Assembly: GCF_046602855.1 (NCBI RefSeq)
Contig: NZ_JBKINJ010000001.1
Span: 1,612,001-1,676,000, forward strand
DNA from: Gracilimonas sp046602855
GTDB lineage: Bacteria; Bacteroidota; Rhodothermia; Balneolales; Balneolaceae
Length of the DNA: 64,000 bases
Direction of reading: 5' to 3'
Made by a program: the position numbers and the translations under genes. Shown piece by piece: positions 18,701-26,894 of the stretch. How positions within the stretch are numbered: the stretch's first letter is position 1; each line of letters opens with the position of its first letter. Below the pieces are notes generated by a model that ran no database searches, was not told where the DNA came from, and saw nothing but the letters and a program-made list of their open reading frames with translations.

Positions 18701-19991
18701 CGAAGGTATCCATCCACCATTGTAATTCTTCCTCAGCAAATTCCTGTCCCTTGTTCAGGATCAGGTCGGCCAGCCACCCCCTCACCCCACCGCTCAGGCA
18801 GATCAGGTCCTCTGAATACTTGGCGATCGTCTCTTTATCTACGCGGGGAAATTTATAGTAATAACCTTCCGTAAAACCTACTGTACTGATATTGGAGAGG
18901 TTTTTATATCCGTTTTGGTTCTTGGCGAAGACCGGTATTTGATACCGGCGATCCCGATTATCACGAGTAAACTTTTTTTGAAGGCGGTCTTCAACCACAT
19001 ACAACTCACAACCAATAATTGGTTTGATGCCCTCGGCGTGGGCAGCCGAAGCAAAGGCAAATGCCCCATACATATTTCCCAGGTCTGTCAATCCCACAGC
19101 AGACATACCTTCGTCTTTGGCCTTGGCAACCAGGTCTTTGATACCTGCAGTAGCCTGCAGAACTGAAAATTTTGAGTGGTTATGAAGATGTGTAAATGTA
19201 GCCTGCTCTATTACCTCGCTACCAGTTGTCTCTTCTGTGTTTCCACTTTTTTTTTGAGCCTCTAGCTGCTCGTCGGTTTGCTTGGTCTTGAACCGGGACG
19301 GCGAAACGAGATCGATGTACTCATCCCGCTTCATATAACTTTTTGCCGATTCATAGAGCCTGGCATCCATCGGAAAATTGATAGTGGTAGCACCGGTCCG
19401 AACCATTTCCAGAAAAATCCGTGCTGTAGCCTCTACATCAGCAGCAGCATCATGGGCGTCTTCAAATCCTTGATCAAACAAGGCATGGTGCAGTTCGCCA
19501 AGGGATGGCCATTTATAATTTCCGCCACGGCCACCTTCGATCTTGGCAACATCGGTTCCATCAATTTTGGTATCGATCTTAGGCTTGTCCAAAATGGCAG
19601 ATGAGATTTTTTTTCTGAGATACTCAGCACCCATGATCTTTTCATCAAAACTCACATTGTGGCCGATCAGAAAGAAAGCACGATCGATGTCCTTAGAGAA
19701 TTCCTTGAGTACAAATTCGAGTTCTACACCTTCCTCATGAGCACGTTCAGTAGAAATACCATGAATTTTCTCAGAATTAAAGGGTATAGTAAACTCCTCC
19801 GGTTTAACGATATAATTTCCGCTGTTGATCAGCTTCCCGGTATGATCATGCAGTTGCCAGGCAAGCTGAACGAGTCTTGGCCAGTTGTCTAATTCAGTAA
19901 TTGGAGCCGAAAAATCCTGAGGTAGCCCGGTGGTTTCGGTATCAAATATCAGATACATATAAAAGCTTTCATTGAATAGAACTTCGAACAT
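15729..19991 (-). CDS. dnaE: DNA polymerase III alpha subunit with fused N-terminal DnaQ-type proofreading exonuclease
   Basis: 1420 residues, against about 1160 for plain DnaE. Residues 12-200 are a DEDDh 3'-5' exonuclease: FDTETTG (Asp17, Glu19), HNVSFDEKI (Asp116) and AHDAAADVEA (His180, Asp185). Residues 265-490 are the PHP domain, then the Pol III core with VGPGRGSAAGS, PDIDIDFDD (catalytic Asps near 667-671), helix-hairpin-helix (IKGVGSSAIQHI) and a C-terminal OB fold. PHP metal ligands are eroded: TDHGN reads TDLGN (Leu304), SGC reads SGG (Gly402), NDVHY reads NNVFY (Asn469, Phe471). The PHP is therefore predicted inactive, with proofreading by the fused domain. Met12 (ATG at 19958) is an equally plausible start. 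Confidence 0.93.
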   Translation of the reverse strand: MFEVLFNESFYMYLIFDTETTGLPQDFSAPITELDNWPRLVQLAWQLHDHTGKLINSGNYIVKPEEFTIPFNSEKIHGISTERAHEEGVELEFVLKEFSKDIDRAFFLIGHNVSFDEKIMGAEYLRKKISSAILDKPKIDTKIDGTDVAKIEGGRGGNYKWPSLGELHHALFDQGFEDAHDAAADVEATARIFLEMVRTGATTINFPMDARLYESAKSYMKRDEYIDLVSPSRFKTKQTDEQLEAQKKSGNTEETTGSEVIEQATFTHLHNHSKFSVLQATAGIKDLVAKAKDEGMSAVGLTDLGNMYGAFAFASAAHAEGIKPIIGCELYVVEDRLQKKFTRDNRDRRYQIPVFAKNQNGYKNLSNISTVGFTEGYYYKFPRVDKETIAKYSEDLICLSGGVRGWLADLILNKGQEFAEEELQWWMDTFGDDFYLEVLNHRLEEEKRVNEVFKSFSEKYGVKLVASNNVFYLNEEDAKAHDALICIDDGELVSTPKGKGRGYRYGFPNDEFYFKTQEQMKELFLDMPQAIASTQEIVDKVEPIKLERKIQLPRFDLPEGFESEDDYLKHLTYEGAKPRYKEIDEEVTERIELELGIIKEMGFAGYFLIVQDFIAAARDMGVYVGPGRGSAAGSVVAFCTGITNIDPLRYDLLFERFLNPERVSMPDIDIDFDDDGRQRVIEYVVEKYGKDQVAHIITFGSMAARSSVRDVARVLDLPLSDADRLAKLVPEKPGTSLDDAFSEVKELKNIKDGEGLEAETLRMAHVLEGSVRNTGIHAAGVIIAPDKLTEFIPVSTAKDAELYVTQFDGNVIENAGMLKMDFLGLKTLSILKSAIGYVKENHGKEYDLDDIPLDDEKTYKLYQQGGTLGTFQFESEGMRKHLRNLKPTGINDLIAMNALYRPGPMQFIPDYIERKHGREKVEYDHEDLKDILEPTFGIMIYQEQIMKVAQRMGGYSLGEADVLRRIMGKKKPELLPPEEKKFVGQAVEKGYDEATAKAVFDKMAMFAGYGFNKSHSAAYSVVAYHTMYFKANYPAEYMAAVMTHNMSDVKKIASFIEECQRMNIPVDPPNINTARGKFRAKEGRVQYGMSAIKGVGSSAIQHIVEEREENGDFTSIFDFATRVDLRVCNRKTFESLIIGGAFDTLNDNRAQLHESIEDILSYAVRKQEEIRLNQGNLFGGDSGGPGSQEPNLREIVRWSQIERLNKERDLIGLYLSGHPLSRFKEEIRLFGKQDLSDEVMSRMSDRSSIRFIAIVTAIKRVTDKKGRPFAFLQVEDLNSSTEVIAFSKTFDQYANLLQTDNVLYIDGVVDKRGGEPKVIANSFERVENLREKYQEQLNIKIDLKTSDLDKNDLKQVETLFSLNKGTSQVRLQIHSEEANAPIRMNVRNFVVEPNDELLRGLREVLGEEAVQLVNGNSLTA

Positions 19992-20098
19992 AGAATATAC
20001 TATACATTCACCTACATATCGAAGTTATTTCCGACGAGTTATCCACATTTTAAGGAGCCACCTTTCAGTATAATATTTTACATCTATCTTGGATTCAT

Positions 20099-20106
20099 TA
20101 CATTTG
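20099..20106 (+). promoter_or_regulatory. Candidate -7 promoter element
   Basis: TACATTTG fits the Bacteroidota -7 consensus TAnnTTTG, 37 bases before the ATG of the next gene. The -33 region is only T-rich. Confidence 0.3.
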
Positions 20107-20143
20107 TTGAGTGCTACATTAATTGATCATCCAAAATAATACC

Positions 20144-20866
20144 ATGAATACACCGTTCTCTTACACACTTATCAAAAGCTTCACATTGACACTTTACCTG
20201 ATTCTTGCTGCACTCCCGCTGGTGGCTCAGTCAACGGTGGGAACAAATGTTCATGTGGATATCTGGAACAGTGAAACGCCAATCGTTCAAAGTAGCAACG
20301 AGGACGTGAGGGGCACACAGTGGTATCGGGACGAATGGACACTAGGCAGGGTAATCTTGCGTGATAACAGCATTACAGAAATTCACAATATTAACTACAA
20401 CACCTATGAGGACAAGATCATCTTCAGAGATGGGGATGTAATGAAAGCTTATGATCCAACTCAGGTCCGTGGATTTCAATATGTGGATAGATCGGGAAAT
20501 AAAACTCAGGAATTTATAACGGGAATTTCTGATCGGCAGCATGGTATCGACCCTTATGACCTGCTCCAGGTGATATACAATGGGGATACCAAATTTTTAG
20601 CTCGTCACGAAACGATCTTTGTCCGCAACAGAGGCCGTGATATCATCACTAATAAACGCTACAGCGAATATGATGAAACAGTGACCTATTTTTTGATGAA
20701 AGATGAAAAACTAAACAAAACGCGCCTGCGAAAGCGCAACATCCTGAATGACATAGGTGATCAAAAAGATGCACTGAGTGATTTTGTGAAGTCAAGCGAT
20801 CTTCGTTTAAGATCAGAAGAAGAAGTGGCAGCGCTTCTCAATTATTACGATCAAATAAAACAATAA
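20144..20866 (+). CDS. Exported protein of unknown function
   Basis: 240 residues from the ATG at 20144. An in-frame TTG at 20123 precedes it but lacks a reason to be preferred. The N-terminus has a Sec signal peptide (IKSFTLTLYLILAALPLVAQ). The mature part is polar and rich in Asp, Arg and aromatic residues, with beta-type stretches such as GRVILRDNSITEI and DKIIFRDGDVMKAY, and a helical tail (ALSDFVKSSDLRLRSEEEVAALLNYY counted in pieces). I do not recognise a family with confidence. The middle part, describing a property assigned as 'FRDGDVMKAYDPTQVRGF', resembles small surface or periplasmic proteins common in Bacteroidota. It is followed by the convergent acylphosphatase gene. Confidence 0.6.
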   Translation: MNTPFSYTLIKSFTLTLYLILAALPLVAQSTVGTNVHVDIWNSETPIVQSSNEDVRGTQWYRDEWTLGRVILRDNSITEIHNINYNTYEDKIIFRDGDVMKAYDPTQVRGFQYVDRSGNKTQEFITGISDRQHGIDPYDLLQVIYNGDTKFLARHETIFVRNRGRDIITNKRYSEYDETVTYFLMKDEKLNKTRLRKRNILNDIGDQKDALSDFVKSSDLRLRSEEEVAALLNYYDQIKQ

Positions 20867-20893
20867 ATATAATTTGAGCTAATTTAAAGTGTA

Positions 20894-21163
20894 TCATAAG
20901 ATCACTTCAAATGAGGAGTGATCTTTGGAATCATCTGCGTCGGACACTTCTATGTCTTTTACATAGCTTGATCTCGGACCTTCTTTACACCGTTCGATTA
21001 GCTCTTTCACTTTATTTTCGGTGCCCTGAAAAACAGCTTCCACCCTTCCATCCGATAAATTCTTCACCCATCCTTTTACGCCAAGGTTTTCGGCATTCTT
21101 TCGGGTAAAATGCCTGAATCCTACACCCTGTACGCGACCGGTTATATAAATATGTTTTTTCAC
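20894..21163 (-). CDS. acyP: Acylphosphatase
   Basis: 89 residues, the usual size. Hydrolyses acyl-phosphate bonds such as carbamoyl or acetyl phosphate in the cytoplasm. The signature GRVQGVGFRHFT holds the phosphate-binding loop and the catalytic Arg, and GWVKNLSDGRVEAVFQG holds the catalytic Asn. The C-terminus FEVIL fits the family. It is divergent from oxyR with a 93-base shared upstream region. Confidence 0.95.
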   Translation of the reverse strand: MKKHIYITGRVQGVGFRHFTRKNAENLGVKGWVKNLSDGRVEAVFQGTENKVKELIERCKEGPRSSYVKDIEVSDADDSKDHSSFEVIL

Positions 21164-21256
21164 TGATTACTTATTTTTTTCAATTTAAGTTCTATTTTAC
21201 CTTTCTATTTAATACAAAGGAATCATTATCTTAAGAGTTCACCAATTTTCCGAAAA

Positions 21257-22189
21257 ATGACCTTAACTCAACTTTCTTATATCGTTGCTGTCGATAAATA
21301 TCGGCACTTCGCTACTGCTGCACAAAAGATCTATATCACACAGCCAACCCTTAGTATGCAGATCCAAAAACTGGAGGATGAACTCGGTGTTCTGATCTTT
21401 GACCGATCTAAATCACCTGTTGTTCCTACCGCCATGGGTGAGCAGATCATTGAGGAAGCTAAGAGTATTCTAAGCGGTGCAAAACATATTGAGGATATGG
21501 TGGCCGTCCAGGGCGATTCGCTTAAAGGCACGTTCAGAGTTGGTATCATTCCTACTATTGCTCCCTATCTGGTTCCATTATTTCTGAAGCCATTTATTGA
21601 TACACATCCTGATGTTGAGCTGATATTTGAAGAAGCTTTAACATCTGAAGTACTTAAAGGCTTGAATGAGGATTATTTTGATGTTGGGATCATCGCTACT
21701 CCCACAGATCAGAATATTTTTGAGAAAGACCTGTTTCTTGAACCGTTCATGGGATATGTGAGTCGGGAGCACGAACTGGCTAAAAAAGACAAGATCACCA
21801 TTGATGACCTTTACCAAGAGGATCTGTGGTTACTCAACGAAGGCCACTGCTTTCGGGATCAGACCATCAAACTTTGCAAGAAGAGTAACGAGGAGCTTAA
21901 CAAATCACCTATCATGTTTGAGAGTGGTAATCTCGAGACCCTTAAACGATTGGTAGAGCAGGATTTTGGAGTTACTCTTATGCCCTATCTGGCTCTAAAT
22001 GACATTGACAAACGATGTGCGAACGGCGTGATCAAAAACTTCAAAGACCCTATTCCATCCAGAAAGATTCGTCTGGTGTTCAGCCGTGAGTTCCTTAAAC
22101 AAAACCTGATCGAAGCCTTTGCTGAAGTAATCAAGAACTCGATTCCTGATGATCTTCGCACTCAGGAAGAGAAGATGGTTATTGAGTAG
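21257..22189 (+). CDS. oxyR: OxyR-type LysR-family peroxide-responsive regulator
   Basis: 310 residues. An N-terminal winged helix-turn-helix (residues 3-60, AAQKIYITQPTLSMQIQKLE) is followed by a two-lobed sensing domain. The redox pair of OxyR is clear: LNEGHCFRDQTIKLC has Cys198 and Cys207, the same nine-residue spacing as the Cys199/Cys208 pair of E. coli, so disulfide switching by hydrogen peroxide is expected. It probably activates catalase/peroxidase and iron-storage genes, none of which are adjacent. LysR genes often control a divergent neighbour, here acylphosphatase, but no clear OxyR box was seen in the shared 93 bases. Confidence 0.93.
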   Translation: MTLTQLSYIVAVDKYRHFATAAQKIYITQPTLSMQIQKLEDELGVLIFDRSKSPVVPTAMGEQIIEEAKSILSGAKHIEDMVAVQGDSLKGTFRVGIIPTIAPYLVPLFLKPFIDTHPDVELIFEEALTSEVLKGLNEDYFDVGIIATPTDQNIFEKDLFLEPFMGYVSREHELAKKDKITIDDLYQEDLWLLNEGHCFRDQTIKLCKKSNEELNKSPIMFESGNLETLKRLVEQDFGVTLMPYLALNDIDKRCANGVIKNFKDPIPSRKIRLVFSREFLKQNLIEAFAEVIKNSIPDDLRTQEEKMVIE

Positions 22190-22361
22190 GGAACTGAACA
22201 TTCAATAACCAACATCCGACACAGAATACTCAATTTCGATTTAGTTTTGGATTCACAACAAGACAAAGTCGGGAAGCACTTTTTTGAATTTCCCCCTGCC
22301 ACGAACTGTCACCCTCTCTTCTTAGTTTAGTGTGTAAGAAAATTAAAAAGTCGAAAAAGAT

Positions 22362-22515
22362 TGTCTTTGCGAGTAACCTGAAAAGCTAAACGCAGGATTG
22401 AGATGTATGGCGACGAAGTGTTCTCCCTATATCAATATCATAAATAATTCAGGGATATCGCTGCATTGGAAAGCAATAATATCGGCTACTAACTGGTTGA
22501 CACCTCGCGATGACA
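22362..22515. mobile_element. MITE-like 154-bp intergenic element with imperfect terminal inverted repeats
   Basis: It sits in a 345-base gap without genes. The ends are TGTCTTTGCGAG (22362-22373) and CTCGCGATGACA (22504-22515), inverted repeats matching at 10 of 12 positions. They resemble the TGTCATTGCGAG palindrome ends of small dispersed repeats found in many bacteria. The interior includes the GCGACGAAG motif common in such elements and has no open frame of note. No transposase is present, so it would be non-autonomous. No second copy is seen in this window. Confidence 0.55.
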
Positions 22516-22534
22516 GCCAATAAATAAAACACAC

Positions 22535-23509
22535 ATGCTCAAGATCACCAAAGCCGGAAATCATGGAATTTTATTGCCTCAGTTGGGAATAGGATTGGAT
22601 TACAACGGCTCCAAAGCTGATCATGTGTTTGTTTCTCATGGCCATGCCGATCATATTCCCTGGAAAGTAGATGCCAAGGTTTATGCTACTCCACCCACCA
22701 ATAAATTCATGAAACTACGTGGGGCAAGTTACGAGGTACAGGAATTAGCTTTTAATCAGTCAATCGAAACGGAGAACGCAAGGGTAACCTTTTACCCCGC
22801 CGGCCATATTCTGGGTTCAGCTATGACCTTCGTAGAAAGTGATCAAGGTAATGTACTTTACAGTGGCGATTACCGTACACCTCCCTCTCCCGCCACTGAG
22901 GGGTTTGAGCTCCCTGATGCGCAAATAGATAATTTCATCACTGAAGCGACTTTTAGTCTGCCCGTTTATAAATGGGAAAGTTATGAGGAACTAAAGACTC
23001 AGATCACGGAGTTTGCGCAGTCAGCCCTGGAAGAGAATTATACTCCCATTTTTTTGGCGTACAATCTCGGAAAAGCACAGGAGATCATGCACTTAGTGAA
23101 AGACCTTGCTCACCCGGTCCAAATTCACGGTGCCGGATATAAACTTTGTTCGGTTTATGATGAGGAAGGTTTTGACCTTGGAGAGTACGAAAGCTACGAT
23201 CGAGAAACCTGTGAAGGCAACATCCTGATCTGTCCGAGTTCGGCCATCAGAAACGGTTTTGCATCAAATGTTCGAAAAAAGCGGATCGCATACTGCAGTG
23301 GGTGGGCAACCATGGAATCGAGACGGAGTCAGCTTACCGTTGATAAGCTCATTCCCATTTCCGATCACCTTGATTTTTTTCAACTGATCGACCTATGTCA
23401 AAAGATTAGGCCTAAAATGACTTACATCACCCACACTCCAAACCCTGATGTGGTTAAACATTATCTGGATGAGAGGAACCTGACTTCCCGGTTTTTGGAC
23501 AGGAGTTGA
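22535..23509 (+). CDS. Ligase-associated MBL-fold DNA exonuclease
   Basis: 324 residues of the metallo-beta-lactamase/beta-CASP type. Metal-binding VSHGHADH (His35, His37, Asp39, His40), PAGHILGS and YSGDYR are present, and the C-terminal beta-CASP part has PSSAIRNG, YCSGWAT and ISDHLDF. Proteins of this group are encoded beside an ATP-dependent DNA ligase, usually with an Lhr-type helicase and a metallophosphoesterase, in a DNA repair cluster. Here the ligase follows after 148 bases, which supports the assignment. The role is probably 5' or 3' end trimming before ligation, an inference from the family. Confidence 0.88.
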   Translation: MLKITKAGNHGILLPQLGIGLDYNGSKADHVFVSHGHADHIPWKVDAKVYATPPTNKFMKLRGASYEVQELAFNQSIETENARVTFYPAGHILGSAMTFVESDQGNVLYSGDYRTPPSPATEGFELPDAQIDNFITEATFSLPVYKWESYEELKTQITEFAQSALEENYTPIFLAYNLGKAQEIMHLVKDLAHPVQIHGAGYKLCSVYDEEGFDLGEYESYDRETCEGNILICPSSAIRNGFASNVRKKRIAYCSGWATMESRRSQLTVDKLIPISDHLDFFQLIDLCQKIRPKMTYITHTPNPDVVKHYLDERNLTSRFLDRS

Positions 23510-23517
23510 AACTGAAA

Positions 23518-23653
23518 TTCAAAATTTAAAATTCAAAATGAAAAATTGGGTGCCTTCATATCATCACTTCCAAAGGCTTAGAAGAAACACTTTTGTTCAT
23601 TTAACTCCGGATGAAAGAGCCATTTTGAATTTTTCTTTTTTAATTTTTAATTA
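23518..23653. repeat. AT-rich imperfect inverted repeat between exonuclease and ligase genes
   Basis: ATTCAAAATTTAAAATTC at the left and ATTTTGAATTTTTC plus TTTTTAATTTTTAATT at the right can fold back on each other around a central 80-base segment. The composition is that of low-complexity intergenic repeats; function unknown. Confidence 0.4.
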
Positions 23654-23657
23654 ACCC

Positions 23658-25376
23658 GTGACAATTCAAGCAGCACATACCTTCCTCAACTTATCAAAAG
23701 TCGCACAATCCATAAACGAAACACGTGGCAGTAATGACAAGGTCAAAATCTGTGCTGATTACTTCAGTTCGCTCGAAGATGAAACGGATCTTATGCTTGC
23801 CGCGCAATTTCTGGGGGAAGGTGCCTTCTCAAACATTTCAGGAAAACGAGCCTCCGTTGGAAGCCGAACCTATTCAATCCTTGCGGCTGAATTATGCGAG
23901 ATCGATTACGACAAGGTATTCAAACCCAGTAAAACAGCATTGGGAAGTTCCTCAGAAACTATAGAAAAACTTTTTACTAATATCCCAGAGGCAAGAGCAA
24001 AGTGGTTCCCACAAGATCTGACCCTCAAAGAAGTGGAAGCAATTTTTGAGAGTCTTCAAGCCGTTTCTTCAAGGGCTGATAAACAAGAAATCCTGACTAA
24101 TGCATGGACTAAAATGAGTCCTCTCGAAGTTAAATACTTTCTGCGTATCATGGGCAGAGGGTCTCTTCGGATAGGTTTCGAATCTAAAAGTATTGTCTCT
24201 TCCATTGTAAAAGCTTTTAAGAAGAGTATAGAGGATGTTCGATATGTTCATATGATCACCGGGAGTCTTGGTAAAACAGCCGCTCTTGCACGGAACGATC
24301 AGCTAGAAGACGCTCAGTTCAAGTTGTTTCAACCCATTGCTTTTATGCTTGCTTCCCCGATAGAAAGCCGAACCATTGAGAATTACACAGATTATCTGGC
24401 TGAAGAGAAATTTGATGGGATGCGCTGCCAAATCCACGTCAAAGGTAATGAAGTCCGTATCTTTTCCAGAGATCTGAATGAGATCACTCATTCTTTTCCG
24501 GAAATTATCACTTTTTTTGCAGACCGTAGTCTGCCTGGTATTGTGCTGGATGGAGAGATATGCGTATACAAGAATGATACTATCATGCCTTTTCAGCATC
24601 TGCAGAAGCGAATGGGATTAAAAAAACCTTCTAAAAAAATACTTGAGCAACATCCTACCATTCTTATCTCTTACGATGTCTTATTTTATGACGGCAAACC
24701 AGTCTTTGAGCACACGCTTTTGGATCGACGTGCTCTGTTAACCGAACTATCCAAAGAATATGTCTTTCCTGTAACCTCGCAGTACCCCATCAGTCATGAA
24801 GATGAAATCGAAATGCTCTTTGACCAAGCCATTGCTCATGGAAATGAAGGCTTAATGCTAAAGCACAAGCAATCCACATATGAGTACGGGCAAAGAAGGA
24901 AGTCGTGGTTAAAGGTTAAAAAGCCCGGCGGTTCCATTGATACTGTTATGATGTATGCTCATGCAGGAAGTGGCAAGCGAGGTGGGACATATTCTGATTT
25001 TACCCTGGGAATTTCAGTAAGGAATGATGATAGGTACGAGGAAGAATTTATTCCTATTGGAAAAGCCTACGGGGGTTATACAGATGAAGAGTTAAAGAAA
25101 CTCAATAGCAGGATCAAAGAGATCACGGCGGAAAAATATGGTCCAACTTTGGGACTCTATCCCGACATTGTAGTGGAACTTGAATTTGATGACATTCAGG
25201 TCAATAAAAGAACCAAAGCTAATTTCACCCTGCGTTTCCCCAGATTTAAAGCCATTCGCTGGGATCTTTCACCCGATGATGTGGATACCCTTATAGATAT
25301 AGAACGGTTATATGAAAATAAACTGAATCAGGAACGCCTCAAGCAAATCAATAATCCTTCCTTCGTGTTCAAATAG
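23658..25376 (+). CDS. ATP-dependent DNA ligase (repair ligase paired with MBL exonuclease)
   Basis: 572 residues starting at GTG. The N-terminal 210 residues are the DNA-binding domain of the archaeal/LigB-like ligase class (FLNLSKVAQSI, LLRIMGRGSLRIGF-like segment). The adenylation domain follows with the nucleotide-accepting Lys251 in EEKFDGMRCQ, then LDGEICVYK, a central YDVLFYDGKPV, EGLMLKH and WLKVKKP (motifs I, IIIa, IV and V). The C-terminal OB domain ends with LRFPRFKAIRWDLSP, holding motif VI. It seals nicks using ATP. Context with the exonuclease points to repair, not replication. No Lhr helicase or phosphoesterase follows. Confidence 0.92.
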   Translation: MTIQAAHTFLNLSKVAQSINETRGSNDKVKICADYFSSLEDETDLMLAAQFLGEGAFSNISGKRASVGSRTYSILAAELCEIDYDKVFKPSKTALGSSSETIEKLFTNIPEARAKWFPQDLTLKEVEAIFESLQAVSSRADKQEILTNAWTKMSPLEVKYFLRIMGRGSLRIGFESKSIVSSIVKAFKKSIEDVRYVHMITGSLGKTAALARNDQLEDAQFKLFQPIAFMLASPIESRTIENYTDYLAEEKFDGMRCQIHVKGNEVRIFSRDLNEITHSFPEIITFFADRSLPGIVLDGEICVYKNDTIMPFQHLQKRMGLKKPSKKILEQHPTILISYDVLFYDGKPVFEHTLLDRRALLTELSKEYVFPVTSQYPISHEDEIEMLFDQAIAHGNEGLMLKHKQSTYEYGQRRKSWLKVKKPGGSIDTVMMYAHAGSGKRGGTYSDFTLGISVRNDDRYEEEFIPIGKAYGGYTDEELKKLNSRIKEITAEKYGPTLGLYPDIVVELEFDDIQVNKRTKANFTLRFPRFKAIRWDLSPDDVDTLIDIERLYENKLNQERLKQINNPSFVFK

Positions 25377-25554
25377 CCTTTTGAGCCTGGAAATCTATTT
25401 TTTACCTACTGAAGGGAATGCCTATCCATACTTAAAAGTTGAAGTGCCATCAACATACTTACCATCTCCAACCCTTTTAATAGCATTTAACAAATTCTAG
25501 GGAGAGATTTGGTAAGGAATCAGGTTTAAGGGTCAAATCAGATAACTCGGACAA

Positions 25555-26883
25555 ATGAAAAATTTCTCAAAATTGAATAATACAATAATAGTGGCTGTAC
25601 TAATGGTCGGCATCACAGCCTGTTCAGAAGATGACGGGAATAACTCAAATCAACAGCAGAATCAATCGGGAGTGATTCCATCTGTTGAGGCTGTTCAGGC
25701 ACGTTTCGGATCATTGCCTCTCGTAGAACGCTTTAGTGGTAACGTGAGATCAGAAAATCAGGTTGCTCTTTATCCTGAGATATCCGGAGTTGTTCAGAAA
25801 GTTTTTGTTCAGGACGGAGATTACGTTGATCAAGGCGATCCAATAGTGAAACTGAATACCGGAATTCTTGAAAAACAACTTCAGCAAGCTGAAGCAAATT
25901 TTAAGATAAGCAATGCTCAACTCAAACAAGCCCAAGCTCAGTTTAATGAGATCCGGAATGAATATCGCAGAGTTAAACAACTCGAAGAAAAAGACCTTAC
26001 CAGTGAAGCTGAAGTTGATCAGATAGAAGTGCAGCTTCTTTCAGCCGAAGCAGAGGTTGAGCTTGCTGAAGCTCAAAGAGATCAGTCTGCTTCCCTGGTA
26101 GAACAACGAAGAGAAGAACTCAGTAAAGCTATAATCAAGGCTCCGATCTCTGGAACCGTTGGCCAGCGTAATGCACAGATCGGCATGCAGGCTAATACAA
26201 ATACACAACTATTCCTGATCGGCGATCTTTCAAAATTAAAAGTCGAGATCATCCTTACTGAGGAGATGCTCAACCAGATCAATGTCGGACAAACTGCAAG
26301 AATTTTGATCAAAAACAGAAACGGACAGCAGATTGCACTGGATGCTGAAATATCCCGGATTTCTCCTTTCCTGAATGAAGTAAGTCGAAGTACTGAAGCT
26401 GAGATCGATGTAAATAACAAAGACGGGCTACTGAGACCTGGCATGTTTGTGCCGGTTGATATCCTTTTCGGCGAGAGTCAGCAGGCGACACTTATACCGG
26501 TCAGTGCCCTTTACACTAATACCCAAACCGGTGAGAGTGGCGTATTTTTAGCCAGATCACTTGGGTCAGAAATTGAACCGGTTAGTGACAGTTCAGCAAA
26601 CGGATCAGATCGTCCGGCTGCAATGTCAACTCCAACCCCGGTTGAGTTTGTACCTATTAATGTCATTGCCCAAGGTAGAATGGAATTGGGTGTTTCAGGT
26701 ATTGAAAGCGGACAATGGATAGTCACTATTGGTCAGGACATGCTAGCGGAAGGCCGAGAGCAGGCTCGGGTTAGAAGCATGAGCTGGGATCGTATTTACG
26801 AGTTGCAAAACCTGCAGCGAGAAGATCTCCTGGAACAGATCATGCAGGAGCGCGACCGACCTGAGAATAATATGAATCTCTAA
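25555..26883 (+). CDS. RND efflux adaptor, lipoprotein
   Basis: 442 residues. The N-terminus ends in the lipobox VGITAC, so Cys (about residue 23) is lipidated and anchors the protein in the inner membrane. MexA-like domain order: ALYPEISGVVQKVFVQDG (half lipoyl), a long helical hairpin rich in Gln, Glu and Ala (residues 110-180, heptad character), IKAPISGTVGQRNAQIG, and a beta-barrel with a YTNTQTGESGVF loop. A Ser/Asp/Pro-rich insert around residue 350 is unusual. It works with the pump gene 11 bases downstream. Confidence 0.92.
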   Translation: MKNFSKLNNTIIVAVLMVGITACSEDDGNNSNQQQNQSGVIPSVEAVQARFGSLPLVERFSGNVRSENQVALYPEISGVVQKVFVQDGDYVDQGDPIVKLNTGILEKQLQQAEANFKISNAQLKQAQAQFNEIRNEYRRVKQLEEKDLTSEAEVDQIEVQLLSAEAEVELAEAQRDQSASLVEQRREELSKAIIKAPISGTVGQRNAQIGMQANTNTQLFLIGDLSKLKVEIILTEEMLNQINVGQTARILIKNRNGQQIALDAEISRISPFLNEVSRSTEAEIDVNNKDGLLRPGMFVPVDILFGESQQATLIPVSALYTNTQTGESGVFLARSLGSEIEPVSDSSANGSDRPAAMSTPTPVEFVPINVIAQGRMELGVSGIESGQWIVTIGQDMLAEGREQARVRSMSWDRIYELQNLQREDLLEQIMQERDRPENNMNL

Positions 26884-26894
26884 TCTGAAGCATC

